Of a stretch of DNA of 64,000 bases, positions 53,028 to 62,925 are shown one piece after another; the stretch's first letter is position 1; every line of letters begins with the position of its first letter. The notes under the pieces were generated by a model. The model had not been told where the DNA came from and ran no database searches. It was given only the letters and a program-made list of their open reading frames with translations. Position numbers and translations under genes: made by a program. This DNA comes from Thalassospira povalilytica. GTDB lineage: Bacteria; Pseudomonadota; Alphaproteobacteria; Rhodospirillales; Thalassospiraceae. The stretch spans positions 62,001 through 126,000 of the forward strand of contig NZ_PGTS01000009.1 in the NCBI RefSeq assembly GCF_002844235.1, given 5' to 3'.

Positions 53028-54548
53028 GTGGATAAAACATACGACCTTCTGGTCGTAGGCGGCGGCATCAATGGTGCAGGTATTGCACGTGATGCCGCCG
53101 GTCGCGGACTTTCTGTTCTTCTGGTCGAACAGCGCGACCTTGCCTCGGCCACCTCTTCTTCTTCGACCAAACTCATTCATGGCGGCCTGCGATATCTGGA
53201 ACATTACGAGTTCCGACTGGTGCGTGAAGCTCTTCAGGAACGCGAAGTTCTTTTGGCTGCTGCCCCGCATATCATCTGGCCTTTGACATTCGTTCTGCCC
53301 CATCACAAGGGTTTGCGCCCGCAATGGATGCTGCGTGCCGGTCTGTTTCTGTATGACCATCTGGCGAAACGCAAACGACTGCCGGGCTCAAAGGCCCTGT
53401 CACTGACCGGAACCCCGGAAGGCAGCCCGTTAAAGCCGCAATACACCCGTGCCTTTTCCTATTCGGATTGCTGGGTTGATGATGCCCGCCTCGTGGTTCT
53501 CAATGCGCAGGATGCCATGGCGCGCGGTGCCGAAATCTGCACGCGCACCAAATGCACAAGCCTGTCGCGCCAGATTGACCACTGGACGGCCGAACTGACG
53601 CAGGCCGACGGATCGCAACGCACCGTCAAGGCGCGCGCGATTGTCAATGCGGCGGGACCATGGGTAACGCAGATGGTGGAAAATGCCGGTCTTGGCGACA
53701 AGGCCGCCGGTCTTCGACTGGTCAAGGGCAGCCATATCATCGTGCCGCGCACCCATGACCATGATCATTGCTATATCTTCCAGAATGACGATGGCCGCAT
53801 TGCCTTTGCCATCCCCTATCAGCGCGATTACAGCCTGATCGGCACGACCGATGTGCCCTATGACGGGGATCCGGCACAGGTAAAGATCAGCGATCAGGAA
53901 GTCGATTACCTGCTTGATCTGGTCAATGGCTATCTGGCAACGCCGCTGACACGCGATGATGTTGTCTGGGATTATTCCGGGGTCCGGCCGCTTTATGACG
54001 ACAAGAATGCCAATGCATCTGCCGTGACCCGCGATTATGTGTTTGATCTCGATACCGGCACTGGTGGCACCGCGCCGGCCATCCTGTCAATTTACGGCGG
54101 AAAGATCACGACATATCGCAGGCTTGCCGAACATGCGATGCAAAAACTGGCCCCGGTCCTTGGCAACAAGGCCCCCGACTGGACCGCATCGGCAACCCTG
54201 CCCGGCGGGGATATGGCAGATGGCGACTATGACCGCTTCCTCGGTGATCTTCGCACAGAGTTTGACTGGTTGCCCCAACCGCTGCTTGAACGCCTTGCAC
54301 GCTGTTACGGCACCGCAATCAGAACCGTTCTGGGTACTGCCACGTCAGTGGCGCAATTGGGTCAACAGGTTGCCCCAAATCTGTATGAAGCTGAACTGCA
54401 CTACCTGATTGCCAATGAATGGGCCTGTGACGCAGACGACGTCCTGTGGCGCAGAACCAAGCTTGGTCTCGGGATGCAGCCTGATCAGATCGATGCTGTC
54501 CATCATTGGTTTGCCACCCAAGCCCGACTTGGTCAGGCTGCACAGTAA
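53028..54548 (+). CDS. glpD: Aerobic glycerol-3-phosphate dehydrogenase
   Basis: This 506-residue FAD enzyme oxidises glycerol-3-phosphate to DHAP at the membrane. It has the N-terminal FAD motif LLVVGGGINGAGIARDAAGRG, STKLIHGGLRYLE, GLRLVKGSHIIVPR, GTTDVPYDGDPA, YSGVRPL and YGGKITTYR. The GTG start lies one base after the second permease gene's stop, so it is co-transcribed with the ABC importer. This makes glycerol-3-phosphate, or a compound yielding it, the most likely imported nutrient. A strong terminator follows. Confidence 0.95.
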   Translation: MDKTYDLLVVGGGINGAGIARDAAGRGLSVLLVEQRDLASATSSSSTKLIHGGLRYLEHYEFRLVREALQEREVLLAAAPHIIWPLTFVLPHHKGLRPQWMLRAGLFLYDHLAKRKRLPGSKALSLTGTPEGSPLKPQYTRAFSYSDCWVDDARLVVLNAQDAMARGAEICTRTKCTSLSRQIDHWTAELTQADGSQRTVKARAIVNAAGPWVTQMVENAGLGDKAAGLRLVKGSHIIVPRTHDHDHCYIFQNDDGRIAFAIPYQRDYSLIGTTDVPYDGDPAQVKISDQEVDYLLDLVNGYLATPLTRDDVVWDYSGVRPLYDDKNANASAVTRDYVFDLDTGTGGTAPAILSIYGGKITTYRRLAEHAMQKLAPVLGNKAPDWTASATLPGGDMADGDYDRFLGDLRTEFDWLPQPLLERLARCYGTAIRTVLGTATSVAQLGQQVAPNLYEAELHYLIANEWACDADDVLWRRTKLGLGMQPDQIDAVHHWFATQARLGQAAQ

Positions 54549-54574
54549 GCCGTCGTATCGACAATCGACACATG

Positions 54575-54606
54575 AAAAAAGGGCAGTGAAATCACTGCCC
54601 TTTTTT
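54575..54606. terminator. Strong bidirectional terminator between glpD and gshA
   Basis: The perfect 15-bp stem aaaaaagggcagtga/tcactgccctttttt (54575-54589 and 54592-54606) has T-tracts on both strands. It serves the convergent glpD and gshA genes. Confidence 0.92.
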
Positions 54607-54629
54607 GCCGATACGGGATCACGATCCCC

Positions 54630-56000
54630 TTAATAGGCGTATTCCTTAAAGAGCGGATCGACCGACCCGTTCCATTCGGTTTCGTATTTATCGAGAAATT
54701 CCTCGGCCAGAGTCCGGCCGCTTTGGGCGACGTCGTCAAGACTGTCAAGGAAGTGGCTTTCATCATCGCCATAGCCATCCATGCGGCCACGCGCCTGAAG
54801 CCCCTGTCTGGCAACCGCCAGAACATCCTTCGACAGATCCTGCACCGTGCCATTCTTGAACCTGGTGGCAAGGGCCGTGCGCGGCACATCATTGCGAAGG
54901 GCTTCGCGTTCCTCAACCGACAGGTCCTTGACCAGTTCCCAGGCCGCATCAAGGGCCGCATCATCATAAAGAAGCCCGACCCAAAGGGCCGGCAAGGCAC
55001 AAATGCGTTTCCACGGACCACCATCGGCCCCGCGCATTTCCAGAAACTTCTTAAGGCGCACTTCCGGGAAAGCGGTGGTCATGTGATCGGACCAGTCATT
55101 CATGGTCGGACGTTCGCCCGGAACAACATCAAGTTTGCCATTCATGAAGTCACGGAACGACTTGCCCGCCGCATTGATATATTTGCCGTCGCGATAGACA
55201 AAATACATCGGCACATCAAGCATATAGTCGACATAACGTTCAAAGCCGAAACCGTCTTCGAACACGAATGGCAACATGCCGCAACGATCCGGGTCGGTAT
55301 CGGTCCAGACATTGGATCGCGACGACAGGAAACCGCTTGGTTTGCCATCGACGAACGGGGATGCGGCAAACAGCGCGGTCGCAACCGGCTGAAGCGCCAA
55401 TGACGTTCTGAACTTCTTGACCATGTCGGCTTCCGAACTGAAATCCAGATTGACCTGAATGGTCGAGGTCCGAAGCATCATATCAAGGCCAAGCTTGCCG
55501 ACCTTTGGCATATAGTCGCGCATGATCCCGTAACGCCCTTTGGGCATCCAGGGGGTATCTTCGCGCGACCATTTCGGCTGATGACCGACACCAAGCATGT
55601 CGATGCCAAGATCACCGCAAATTTCACGCAATTCATGAAGATGGGTATGAACTTCACCACAGGTCTGGTGAATATTCTTAAGCGGGGCACCCGACAATTC
55701 GATCTGACCGCCCGGTTCAAGCGACACAGAACATTTGTCCTTGGTCAGGGCGATGACATTGCCGTTCTCGATGATCGGTTCCCAGTCATAGCGTTCGGCA
55801 AGGGCATTAAGCAGGGTTTTGACACCGCGCTCCCCCTCATAGGGGATCGGGCGAAGATCATCGCGGGTGAAGGCGAATTTTTCGTGTTCGGTGCCGATGG
55901 CCCAGTCACTTTTCGGTTTACAACCGGACTCAAACCATTCGACAAGCTGGCGCCGGCTTTCAATAACCGGGCTGTCGCCAGTGGAGGCGCTGACAGTCAT
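54630..56000 (-). CDS. gshA: Glutamate--cysteine ligase (alphaproteobacterial/plant type)
   Basis: The 456-residue enzyme makes gamma-glutamylcysteine, the first step to glutathione. It belongs to the plant/alphaproteobacterial GshA group: [52 protein letters not shown] and [15 protein letters not shown] placed the start at 56000 ([11 protein letters not shown]), with GGGAAG upstream. It begins 11 bp after the rsmE stop, so the two are an operon. Confidence 0.93.
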   Translation of the reverse strand: MTVSASTGDSPVIESRRQLVEWFESGCKPKSDWAIGTEHEKFAFTRDDLRPIPYEGERGVKTLLNALAERYDWEPIIENGNVIALTKDKCSVSLEPGGQIELSGAPLKNIHQTCGEVHTHLHELREICGDLGIDMLGVGHQPKWSREDTPWMPKGRYGIMRDYMPKVGKLGLDMMLRTSTIQVNLDFSSEADMVKKFRTSLALQPVATALFAASPFVDGKPSGFLSSRSNVWTDTDPDRCGMLPFVFEDGFGFERYVDYMLDVPMYFVYRDGKYINAAGKSFRDFMNGKLDVVPGERPTMNDWSDHMTTAFPEVRLKKFLEMRGADGGPWKRICALPALWVGLLYDDAALDAAWELVKDLSVEEREALRNDVPRTALATRFKNGTVQDLSKDVLAVARQGLQARGRMDGYGDDESHFLDSLDDVAQSGRTLAEEFLDKYETEWNGSVDPLFKEYAY

Positions 56001-56011
56001 AAGGGCTTCCC

Positions 56012-56812
56012 CTAATCTCTCGTAACTGGCCGGTGCGACCAATCGCCGATGCGATCCTGAAATACCGCCAATGCAGCAATTGCCGCTGTTTCGGCACGCA
56101 GGATGCGCGGGCCGAGACTGACAGGCGTTGCAAAAGGCTGTTTGCGGATACGTTCAAGTTCGTCGGCGCTAAAGCCGCCTTCAGGTCCAATCACGAGTGC
56201 ATGGTTAACAACATTGGTATTGTCGATAACCGAGCCAGCGCCCTTTGCCAATAGCTGACTTAACACTTCACCAATTGGTGACCCGGTTCCTGTTTCGTCA
56301 CAGAACAGAACATGGTGATTTTCAGCACCGTTTGCGACCCAGTCAAGCAACCGTACCGGGGCGGCAATTTCGGGCACAGTCAGGCGTTCGCATTGTTCGG
56401 CGGCCTCGATCACCTGTGCCTGCAACCGGTCAAGGCGCACCTTGTCGGTGATGCCATGTTGGGTGATGATGGGTTGAAGTTTTCCGACACCCAGCTCAAC
56501 CGATTTTTCAATCAGGAAATCAAGCCGCTGCTTTTTGATCGGTGCAAAGACAAGAGTCGGTCCGGTTTCGGTCCCCTGTTCACGCAATCGGGTCTCTGCG
56601 GTGATGCGCCCCTTCTTTTTGCGAAGTTCGCTGATCGTGCCTAGCCACTCGCCATCCAGACCGTTAAAAATCTTAACAGGCGTTCCGGGCTTGAGACGCA
56701 TCACATGTTCAAGGTAATGAGACTGTTCAGGAGCAAGTTCGATCTCGCAACCGGCCGTGATAGGATCGTGAACGAAAAGGCGTTGACGGGCGCGGGTGGC
56801 GTCTGCGGTCAT
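56012..56812 (-). CDS. rsmE: 16S rRNA (uracil1498-N3)-methyltransferase
   Basis: The 266-residue SPOUT-fold methyltransferase modifies U1498 of 16S rRNA. It has an N-terminal PUA-like domain ([19 protein letters not shown]) and the C-terminal knot with [29 protein letters not shown] chose the ATG at 56812; an in-frame TTG at 56824 is less likely. It heads the rsmE-gshA operon and is divergent from ubiA. Confidence 0.94.
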   Translation of the reverse strand: MTADATRARQRLFVHDPITAGCEIELAPEQSHYLEHVMRLKPGTPVKIFNGLDGEWLGTISELRKKKGRITAETRLREQGTETGPTLVFAPIKKQRLDFLIEKSVELGVGKLQPIITQHGITDKVRLDRLQAQVIEAAEQCERLTVPEIAAPVRLLDWVANGAENHHVLFCDETGTGSPIGEVLSQLLAKGAGSVIDNTNVVNHALVIGPEGGFSADELERIRKQPFATPVSLGPRILRAETAAIAALAVFQDRIGDWSHRPVTRD

Positions 56813-56885
56813 GGATGTCCCCAAAGATGCCCGGGCAATGGTCGCGCCCGGATTTTATAAGATTAAATCGTTAGATAGGCCAATT

Positions 56886-57839
56886 ATGACACAGGTCAAC
56901 CAACCAATACAGAATACCAAAAACGACATGCCGGCAGATGGTTGGATTGACCGCTATATGCCCGTGCCCATACGGCCGTATCTCAAGCTGCTGCGTCTGG
57001 ATCGCCCGATCGGCACCTGGCTTCTGTTATTGCCGTGCTGGTGGTCAACCGCCATGGCAGGCGGCATCACACCGGGCGTCGATGCCAAACAGATCGTGAT
57101 CATGATGGCCCTGTTCGGGCTTGGCGCGGTGATTATGCGTGGTGCGGGCTGTGTCATCAATGATCTGGCCGATCGCAATTTTGACGGCAAGGTCGAACGT
57201 ACCATCACCCGTCCGCTTCCCAGCGGTCAGGTCAAGGTCTGGCAGGCCTTGCTGTTTCTTGGTTTCATGATGTTGCTGGGCCTGGCCATTCTGGTGCAAT
57301 TCCGGATTGAAGCGATCATTGTCGGGCTGTGTTCGATCCCGATCATCATCGTTTATCCGTTCATGAAACGATACACCTACTGGCCGCAATCGGTTCTGGG
57401 ACTTGCGTTTAACTGGGGCGCGCTGGTTGGCTGGGCGGCGGTTACCGGCACGGTCGAACCGGCTGCGATTGCCATGTATGCGGCGGGCTTTTTCTGGACG
57501 CTTGGCTATGACACCATCTATGCCCATCAGGACAAGGATGATGATGCCAAGATCGGGCTCAAATCCCTTGCCCTGCGTCTGGGGGATGACACCCCGAAAT
57601 GGGCCAAGGGTTTCTATACCCTGACCACGCTTTTGCTGGGCATTTCCGGAATGCTGGCCGATCTGCACTGGTCCTATTTCATCTTGCTGGGTTTGGCGGG
57701 CATTCATCTTGGCTGGCAGGTTGCAACCGTCAAACTCGATGATGCGGCCAATTGCCTGCGGCGTTTCAAATCAAATCGCGACTATGGACTTCTGGTTCTT
57801 GTGGCCATCGTTCTTTCGCATCTGATTGCTGCTGCGTGA
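56886..57839 (+). CDS. ubiA: 4-hydroxybenzoate polyprenyltransferase
   Basis: The 317-residue protein has about eight or nine hydrophobic segments and attaches the isoprenoid tail to 4-hydroxybenzoate in ubiquinone synthesis. The two Asp-rich motifs are NDLADRNFDGKVERT and DTIYAHQDKDDDAKIG. The start at 56886 fits the family; the frame is open upstream. It is divergent from rsmE, with a shared 73-bp promoter region. Confidence 0.94.
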   Translation: MTQVNQPIQNTKNDMPADGWIDRYMPVPIRPYLKLLRLDRPIGTWLLLLPCWWSTAMAGGITPGVDAKQIVIMMALFGLGAVIMRGAGCVINDLADRNFDGKVERTITRPLPSGQVKVWQALLFLGFMMLLGLAILVQFRIEAIIVGLCSIPIIIVYPFMKRYTYWPQSVLGLAFNWGALVGWAAVTGTVEPAAIAMYAAGFFWTLGYDTIYAHQDKDDDAKIGLKSLALRLGDDTPKWAKGFYTLTTLLLGISGMLADLHWSYFILLGLAGIHLGWQVATVKLDDAANCLRRFKSNRDYGLLVLVAIVLSHLIAAA

Positions 57840-58053
57840 TAGCGTCACAGGTTTGTAAGGATTGCACACGGCCAAAAGATGCTAAGAAAACTGTGGGCGT
57901 TTGCCTGCGGGATGATCGGGCGCGACCGGGTCGAAAGTTTTTGTGCAATTTCAGCCAATTGAATTGAACGCGCCCTATAGGTTTTTGGAAACCAGACACC
58001 ATCTGTCTGAAACCTTTTTTCGATTAACTGATACCAACAACAGAGGCGCATAG

Positions 58054-59853
58054 ATGGCCGCACCGATTGCCTTGATGATTGCAAGCTTGATCCTGGCTGG
58101 CGTTGGCGCACAGTGGTTTGCCTGGCGCGCAGGTGTGCCGGCCATTGTGTTGCTGTCTGCACTTGGGCTTATTCTTGGACCGGGGACCGGGCTTCTTGAT
58201 CCGGTTGCCGATTTCGGTCCGCTATTGCAGCCCCTTGTTGCGGTTGCCGTTGCCGTGATCCTGTTTGAAGGCGGTCTGGCGCTTGATTTCCGTGAATTGC
58301 GCCACAGTGTCAGCGGCATATTGCGCCTGACGACGATTGCGCCGCTTCTGGCATGGTTGCTTGGTGCTTTTGCCGCCCATTATCTGGCCGGGCTGAGCTG
58401 GCCGGTTGCGGCCCTGTTTGGCGGCATCATGATTGTGACCGGGCCGACCGTAATTGCCCCGCTGTTGCGTCATGCCCGTCTGGCAAAACATCCCAGCACA
58501 CTTCTGAAATGGGAAGGCATCGTCAATGACCCGATCGGGGCGCTGTTTGCCGTTTTGGTCTATGAAATCATTGTCGCCACCGAACATGGCAACGGACTAA
58601 GTGGTGTGATCGGCCATCTGGCCTTTAACATCCTTGTCGCCATTGCCATCGGCCTGATTGCCGGCATTTGCACAGCCCAGGTGTTTCGCCGTGGCTGGAT
58701 ACCGGAATTTCTCAAGGCGCCGCTGGTTCTGGGCGTGTTGCTGACCTGTTTTGCCGGGGCCAATATCGTTCAGGAAGAAACCGGTCTTTTGGCCGTGACT
58801 GTTCTTGGTCTTGTCATCGGCAACGCCCATCTGATGGCGATTGATGAAATCCGCCGGTTCAAGGAAACCCTGACGGTCATTCTTGTTTCAAGCGTCTTTA
58901 TCATTCTGACCGCCACCCTGAAATGGTCGATGGTCGAAGAACTGACCCTGGGCCATGGCCTGTTTGTGGCGGCAATGTTGTTGATTGTGCGCCCGGTTTC
59001 GATCATTGGCGCGCTCAGTTTTTCCAAGATTGAATGGCGTGAACGGTTGCTGGTCGGCTGGATCGCACCGCGCGGGATTGTCGCGGTTGCCGTTTCCGGT
59101 CTTTTTGGCGCCGAGCTTGTCCATCTTGGGTATGCCGATGGGGCGCTTCTGATCCCGCTTGCCTTTGCCATGGTGTTTTCAACCGTGGTTCTGCACGGAT
59201 TTTCGATCCGGCCGATGGCCCGTTACCTTGATCTTGCGGTCAATGGTCCGCCCGGCGTTCTGATTGTCGGTGCGCATCAATGGACAATTGATCTGGCCAC
59301 CCGCCTTGATGAACTTGATATTCCGGTCGTGGTGACCGATTCACGCTGGCACGCCTTGCGCCCGGCACGAGAAGCGGGCCTGACGACATTTTACGGTGAA
59401 GTCCTGTCAGAGGTGTTTGAACATCACCTTGATACCAGCGCATTGGGCAAACTGATCGCGGCCACCGACAATGATGCCTATAACACGCTGGTTTGCACCG
59501 ACTTCGCCCCGGAATTCGGGCGACGCTCGGTCTTCCAGACCGGCATTCATCGCGGGTCGGATGATCGCAGCCGTCATAGCGCCAGCCAGACACTTGGCGG
59601 ATTGCCGCTATGTGCCAAACCGCTGACCACCGATGACATCCGCTATGATTATCGCAGCGGCGTTTCTGTCCGTCAGACACGGTTCACCGACAGCTTTGGC
59701 TGGGATGATTTTATTGCCCTGCATGACGAAGCGCCGACCGTTCTTGCCATGGTGCGCGGCAACCAGCTGTTTCTGGGAACCGAAATTCCCAAAGCCAAAC
59801 CGCGTGACGTGATCCTGTATCTCGGGATGGCTGAAACCGAAACCGCATCATGA
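58054..59853 (+). CDS. CPA-type cation:proton antiporter with Rossmann-like C-terminal domain
   Basis: The protein has 599 residues. The N-terminal 390 form about 11-12 membrane segments with the CPA1 hallmarks FEGGLALDFRELR, WEGIVNDPIGAL (the ND transport motif) and GWIAPRGIVAVAVSG. The C-terminal cytoplasmic part begins PPGVLIVGAHQWTIDLATRL, resembling a Rossmann/TrkA-N nucleotide-binding domain, and ends with a small beta-rich region. This suggests a nucleotide-regulated Na+ or K+/H+ antiporter. It is probably transcribed alone, from the 214-bp gap after ubiA. Confidence 0.88.
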   Translation: MAAPIALMIASLILAGVGAQWFAWRAGVPAIVLLSALGLILGPGTGLLDPVADFGPLLQPLVAVAVAVILFEGGLALDFRELRHSVSGILRLTTIAPLLAWLLGAFAAHYLAGLSWPVAALFGGIMIVTGPTVIAPLLRHARLAKHPSTLLKWEGIVNDPIGALFAVLVYEIIVATEHGNGLSGVIGHLAFNILVAIAIGLIAGICTAQVFRRGWIPEFLKAPLVLGVLLTCFAGANIVQEETGLLAVTVLGLVIGNAHLMAIDEIRRFKETLTVILVSSVFIILTATLKWSMVEELTLGHGLFVAAMLLIVRPVSIIGALSFSKIEWRERLLVGWIAPRGIVAVAVSGLFGAELVHLGYADGALLIPLAFAMVFSTVVLHGFSIRPMARYLDLAVNGPPGVLIVGAHQWTIDLATRLDELDIPVVVTDSRWHALRPAREAGLTTFYGEVLSEVFEHHLDTSALGKLIAATDNDAYNTLVCTDFAPEFGRRSVFQTGIHRGSDDRSRHSASQTLGGLPLCAKPLTTDDIRYDYRSGVSVRQTRFTDSFGWDDFIALHDEAPTVLAMVRGNQLFLGTEIPKAKPRDVILYLGMAETETAS

Positions 59854-59922
59854 AGAACTGCTTGCCCAAGATCGGCAAAGCCGTTACTCCGGCGCAAATG
59901 TTCATAGTCAAAGCAGCCCAGC

Positions 59923-60630
59923 ATGACCGATAACGTCTTTGCCGATGCCCTGGTGCCAAATGTCGATGATCCGCAATTTGCCGATCTGATCGAAACTTTC
60001 ACCGTGCCCGCGCGCGTGCCGCTGGCGCCGGAAATCGAAATGTATCTGGCGACCCATATCACGCCACTGTGGCAGGCGACCGAGGATATTCTGGGCATCC
60101 TTGATATCCCGCCCCCCTATTGGGCCTTTGCCTGGCCCGGCGGGCAGGCAATCACGCGCTATATTCTGGACCATCCAGAACTGGTGCGTGGCAAGCGGGT
60201 GCTTGATTTTGCTTGTGGCGGCGGCATGCAGGCTATTGCCTGTGTGATGGCGGATGCGGCGGACATTACGGCAAATGACATTGATCCGGTGGCCATCACC
60301 GCCACGCGCCTCAATGCCAAACGCAATGGTGTCGAATTTGCCACCACGACGGACAATTTTGTCGGCACCAGCGCCCCGCAGAAACGTTGGGATGTGATTT
60401 TTGCCGGCGATGTCTGCTATCAGCAGGATATGGCAAATGCGGTTCTGCAATGGCTGATGGCCGAAGCCCGTCTTGGCACCCGGGTCATTCTGGCCGATCC
60501 GGGCCGGACCTATGCGCCGACCCACAATATTGACGAGCTAGAAACATATGATGTGCCCGTCGATGTCGCGGTCGAAGATGCCGACACCAAATTCACCCGC
60601 ATCTGGCAACTGTTGCCCGATCGCGGCTAG
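59923..60630 (+). CDS. Class I SAM methyltransferase, EtfB lysine methyltransferase type
   Basis: The 235-residue protein has the SAM-binding motif VLDFACGGGMQAIAC near residue 90. PPPYWAFAWPGGQA, FAGDVCYQ and LADPGRTYAP are diagnostic of the METTL20/EtfB-lysine methyltransferase group, which methylates the beta subunit of electron transfer flavoprotein and has bacterial members in alphaproteobacteria. The target is inferred from the family. The ATG at 59923 lies 69 bp after the antiporter gene. Confidence 0.88.
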   Translation: MTDNVFADALVPNVDDPQFADLIETFTVPARVPLAPEIEMYLATHITPLWQATEDILGILDIPPPYWAFAWPGGQAITRYILDHPELVRGKRVLDFACGGGMQAIACVMADAADITANDIDPVAITATRLNAKRNGVEFATTTDNFVGTSAPQKRWDVIFAGDVCYQQDMANAVLQWLMAEARLGTRVILADPGRTYAPTHNIDELETYDVPVDVAVEDADTKFTRIWQLLPDRG

Positions 60631-60763
60631 GGCAATTTCTGTTTCGTTAGATTGAAGCGTTTCGGTCGTGTTTGGCGAATTGTTTGGCAGGCACAACGCG
60701 CAAGGGCAATGCGCGGCGCCGTTCAAGCGGTGTAACGCCGCAAAACATCGCCAAACTGAAGCC

Positions 60764-60799
60764 TGCGGACCTTGCGGACCTTGCGGACCCTGCGGGCCG
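60764..60799. repeat. Four tandem 9-bp repeats
   Basis: Units of TGCGGACCT occur at 60764-60772 and 60773-60781, then TGCGGACCC (60782-60790) and TGCGGGCCG (60791-60799), in the intergenic space after the methyltransferase gene. Both strands read as short repetitive peptides, but no credible gene contains them. Confidence 0.8.
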
Positions 60800-60847
60800 G
60801 GCATTCTAAACGGAAACGGCTCTGTGACCCATTGCAGATCGCCTGAA

Positions 60848-60882
60848 AAAAGCCCGACCGTCTTTGGGACCGTCGGGCTTTT
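60848..60882. terminator. Terminator between the methyltransferase and chemoreceptor genes
   Basis: The stem aaaagcccgac/gtcgggctttt (60848-60858 and 60872-60882) has a 13-base loop and flanking A/T tracts. It serves the leftward chemoreceptor gene and possibly the rightward one. Confidence 0.8.
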
Positions 60883-60908
60883 GCGTGATCAGGGATGTTT
60901 GTTGTGCG

Positions 60909-62606
60909 TCAGCTTGCGATGCTTTTCACACAATCATTCAGTTCGGAAATCCCGTTAAAGACAAACTGGATATTCTTGGAAATATCCTGGGTGACGCTGG
61001 TTTGTTCCTCGACGGCTGATGCGATGGAATCGACATAGCTGCTGACCGATTCCGCCGATGTCGAAATCCCGGCGGTCGACGCAACCACCCGCTTGGTAAT
61101 ATTCATCATCGCTTCGATCTGGGTTTCGATTTCATCGGTAGCCTTGGCGGTCTGGTTGGCAAGGTTTTTGACCTCGCCTGCGACCACGGCAAAGCCCTTG
61201 CCTGCTTCACCGGCGCGCGCGGCTTCGATCGTCGCGTTAAGCGCAAGCAGGTTCACCTGTTCAGCCAGATCACGGATAATCTGAACCACACCCGCCATCG
61301 ATTCCGACGTGGTTTCCAGATCGGCACGTACTTCGTTGGCTTCTTCGGTCTTGGACACGATATCGTTCATCGCGATCTGTGACCGGTGCATGCTTTCGCT
61401 GATTTCCTGAATGGCTGCCAGCATTTCCTCGGATGCGCTGGCCACGGCTTCGGCACTGGTGCTTGATCCTTCGGCCAAATCCTTGGCCTTGCGGCGGGCA
61501 TAGATCTGCTTGGTGATGTCGGTCGCATATTTCACCACCTTGATCGGACGCCCGTTCATATCCATCACCGGGTTATAGCTGGCCTGAATCCAGACTTCCT
61601 TGCCGCCTTTGCCAAAGCGCCGGAATTCAGCAACCTTGTGCTCTCCGCGCCGCAAGGCATCCCAGAATTCCTTGTATTCGGTGCTTTGGGCTTCGGCCGG
61701 ATCCATGAAGATGCTGTGATGCTTGCCGATCACCTCGTCATAGCTATATCCCATCGCATTAAGGAAATTGGCATTGGCATTGCGGATGGTGCCATCCATT
61801 TCAAACGAAATGACGGCTTGTGATTTGTGGATTGCTTCGATCTGTCCGGCAAAGTTAGCTGCCTGAAGCTTTTGTTCGGTAATGTCGGTAGCGTATTTCA
61901 CCACCTTGAACGGCCGCCCGGCCATATCAAAGATCGGGTTATAGCTGGCCTGGATCCAGACTTCCTTACCGCCTTTGCCAAACCGCTGATATTCGGCCAT
62001 CAGATGTTTGCCCGCGGCAAGCTGTTTCCAGAAATCCTTGTATTCGTCGCTTTTGGCATAGGCCGGATCAACAAAGATCTGGTGATGCTTTCCTTTGATT
62101 TCCGACAGCTTGTAGCCCATCGTCACAAGGAAATTCTCGTTGGCATTAAGGATATTGCCCTTAAGATCAAATTCGATCACGGCTTGCGACTTGCTGATGG
62201 CGTCAATTTGCCCGGCATAGTCGGCGGCCTGCAATTTCTGTGCAGTGACATCACTTGCAACCTTGAACACCTTATAGGGTTTGCCATTGCTGCCTTTGAC
62301 CGAATTATAGGTCGCCTGGATCCAGATTTCCTTGCCACCCTTGCCGAACCTCTGAAATTCGGCGGTGAAGGATTCCCCGCCCTTCAGGCGGTCCCAGAAA
62401 TTCTTGTATTCCGCACTTCTGGCGAACTCCGGATCAACAAACATGCTGTGGTGATTGCCTCGCACCTCTGACAGATCATACCCGACCAGATCCAGAAAAT
62501 TCTTGTTTGCATCAAGGATTTTACCATCGAGCGTAAATTCGATCGTACCTTGTGACTGCTTGATAGCCTGAACGATATGACGGTCATCAGAACCAGAGCC
62601 AAACAT
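60909..62606 (-). CDS. Cytoplasmic methyl-accepting chemotaxis protein with three PAS domains
   Basis: This 565-residue protein has no membrane segment or HAMP domain. Three PAS domains start at about residues 13, 135 and 257 with a 122-residue period; each carries a GKGGKE-WIQA-YN segment and a [16 protein letters not shown] end. A linker leads to the methyl-accepting signalling hairpin, whose tip is [26 protein letters not shown]. It is a soluble chemoreceptor, presumably sensing redox, oxygen or a small ligand through PAS. GGGAG precedes the ATG at 62606. Confidence 0.94.
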   Translation of the reverse strand: MFGSGSDDRHIVQAIKQSQGTIEFTLDGKILDANKNFLDLVGYDLSEVRGNHHSMFVDPEFARSAEYKNFWDRLKGGESFTAEFQRFGKGGKEIWIQATYNSVKGSNGKPYKVFKVASDVTAQKLQAADYAGQIDAISKSQAVIEFDLKGNILNANENFLVTMGYKLSEIKGKHHQIFVDPAYAKSDEYKDFWKQLAAGKHLMAEYQRFGKGGKEVWIQASYNPIFDMAGRPFKVVKYATDITEQKLQAANFAGQIEAIHKSQAVISFEMDGTIRNANANFLNAMGYSYDEVIGKHHSIFMDPAEAQSTEYKEFWDALRRGEHKVAEFRRFGKGGKEVWIQASYNPVMDMNGRPIKVVKYATDITKQIYARRKAKDLAEGSSTSAEAVASASEEMLAAIQEISESMHRSQIAMNDIVSKTEEANEVRADLETTSESMAGVVQIIRDLAEQVNLLALNATIEAARAGEAGKGFAVVAGEVKNLANQTAKATDEIETQIEAMMNITKRVVASTAGISTSAESVSSYVDSIASAVEEQTSVTQDISKNIQFVFNGISELNDCVKSIAS

Positions 62607-62925
62607 TTAGTTCTCCCTTAATCACGAAGCGTGAAACACGCACGCGAACACATAACGCACGCAAACCGCGTCGTCGGCATTCTCCCAGATTGATTCACCC
62701 AAATTTCGGTACCCTTGCTGCACAATTGGTACCTTTGAAATTACAATTCAACCGTTCATTCCGAAATCAGCCGGTTGAATACACCGTTCTTTGGACGGCT
62801 TACTGGATCTGATATAAGTATTTAACTTTCAATTACTTACATAAAATCCTGACACAATTTCAAGTATCAAAACACATTTCTGGAATATATATAGGGTCAC
62901 ACCAATGGCAATTACAGGGTCGGCG
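62607..62925. promoter_or_regulatory. 319-bp AT-rich region upstream of the chemoreceptor gene
   Basis: This non-coding region is AT-rich from about 62800 to 62900. It contains two GGTACC sites in an imperfect inverted repeat, aatttcggtacc (62704-62715) and ggtacctttgaaatt (62728-62742). The chemoreceptor promoter should lie at its left end. No gene or RNA is evident. Confidence 0.5.

Noticed and set aside
49524-54548. A C-P lyase phosphonate-degradation locus
   Set aside because: Only the importer genes are Phn-like; no phnG-phnM genes or phosphonatase are present, and glpD is the enzyme in the operon.
60538-60958. Small frames encoding CGP or GPQ repeats, looking like a collagen-like or Cys-rich peptide
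   Set aside because: They arise only from the 9-bp tandem repeat, lack a ribosome-binding site and overlap a terminator.
60909-62606. Spaced DNA repeats as a possible CRISPR-like or mobile array
   Set aside because: The repeats fall in frame and correspond to three PAS domains within one chemoreceptor gene.
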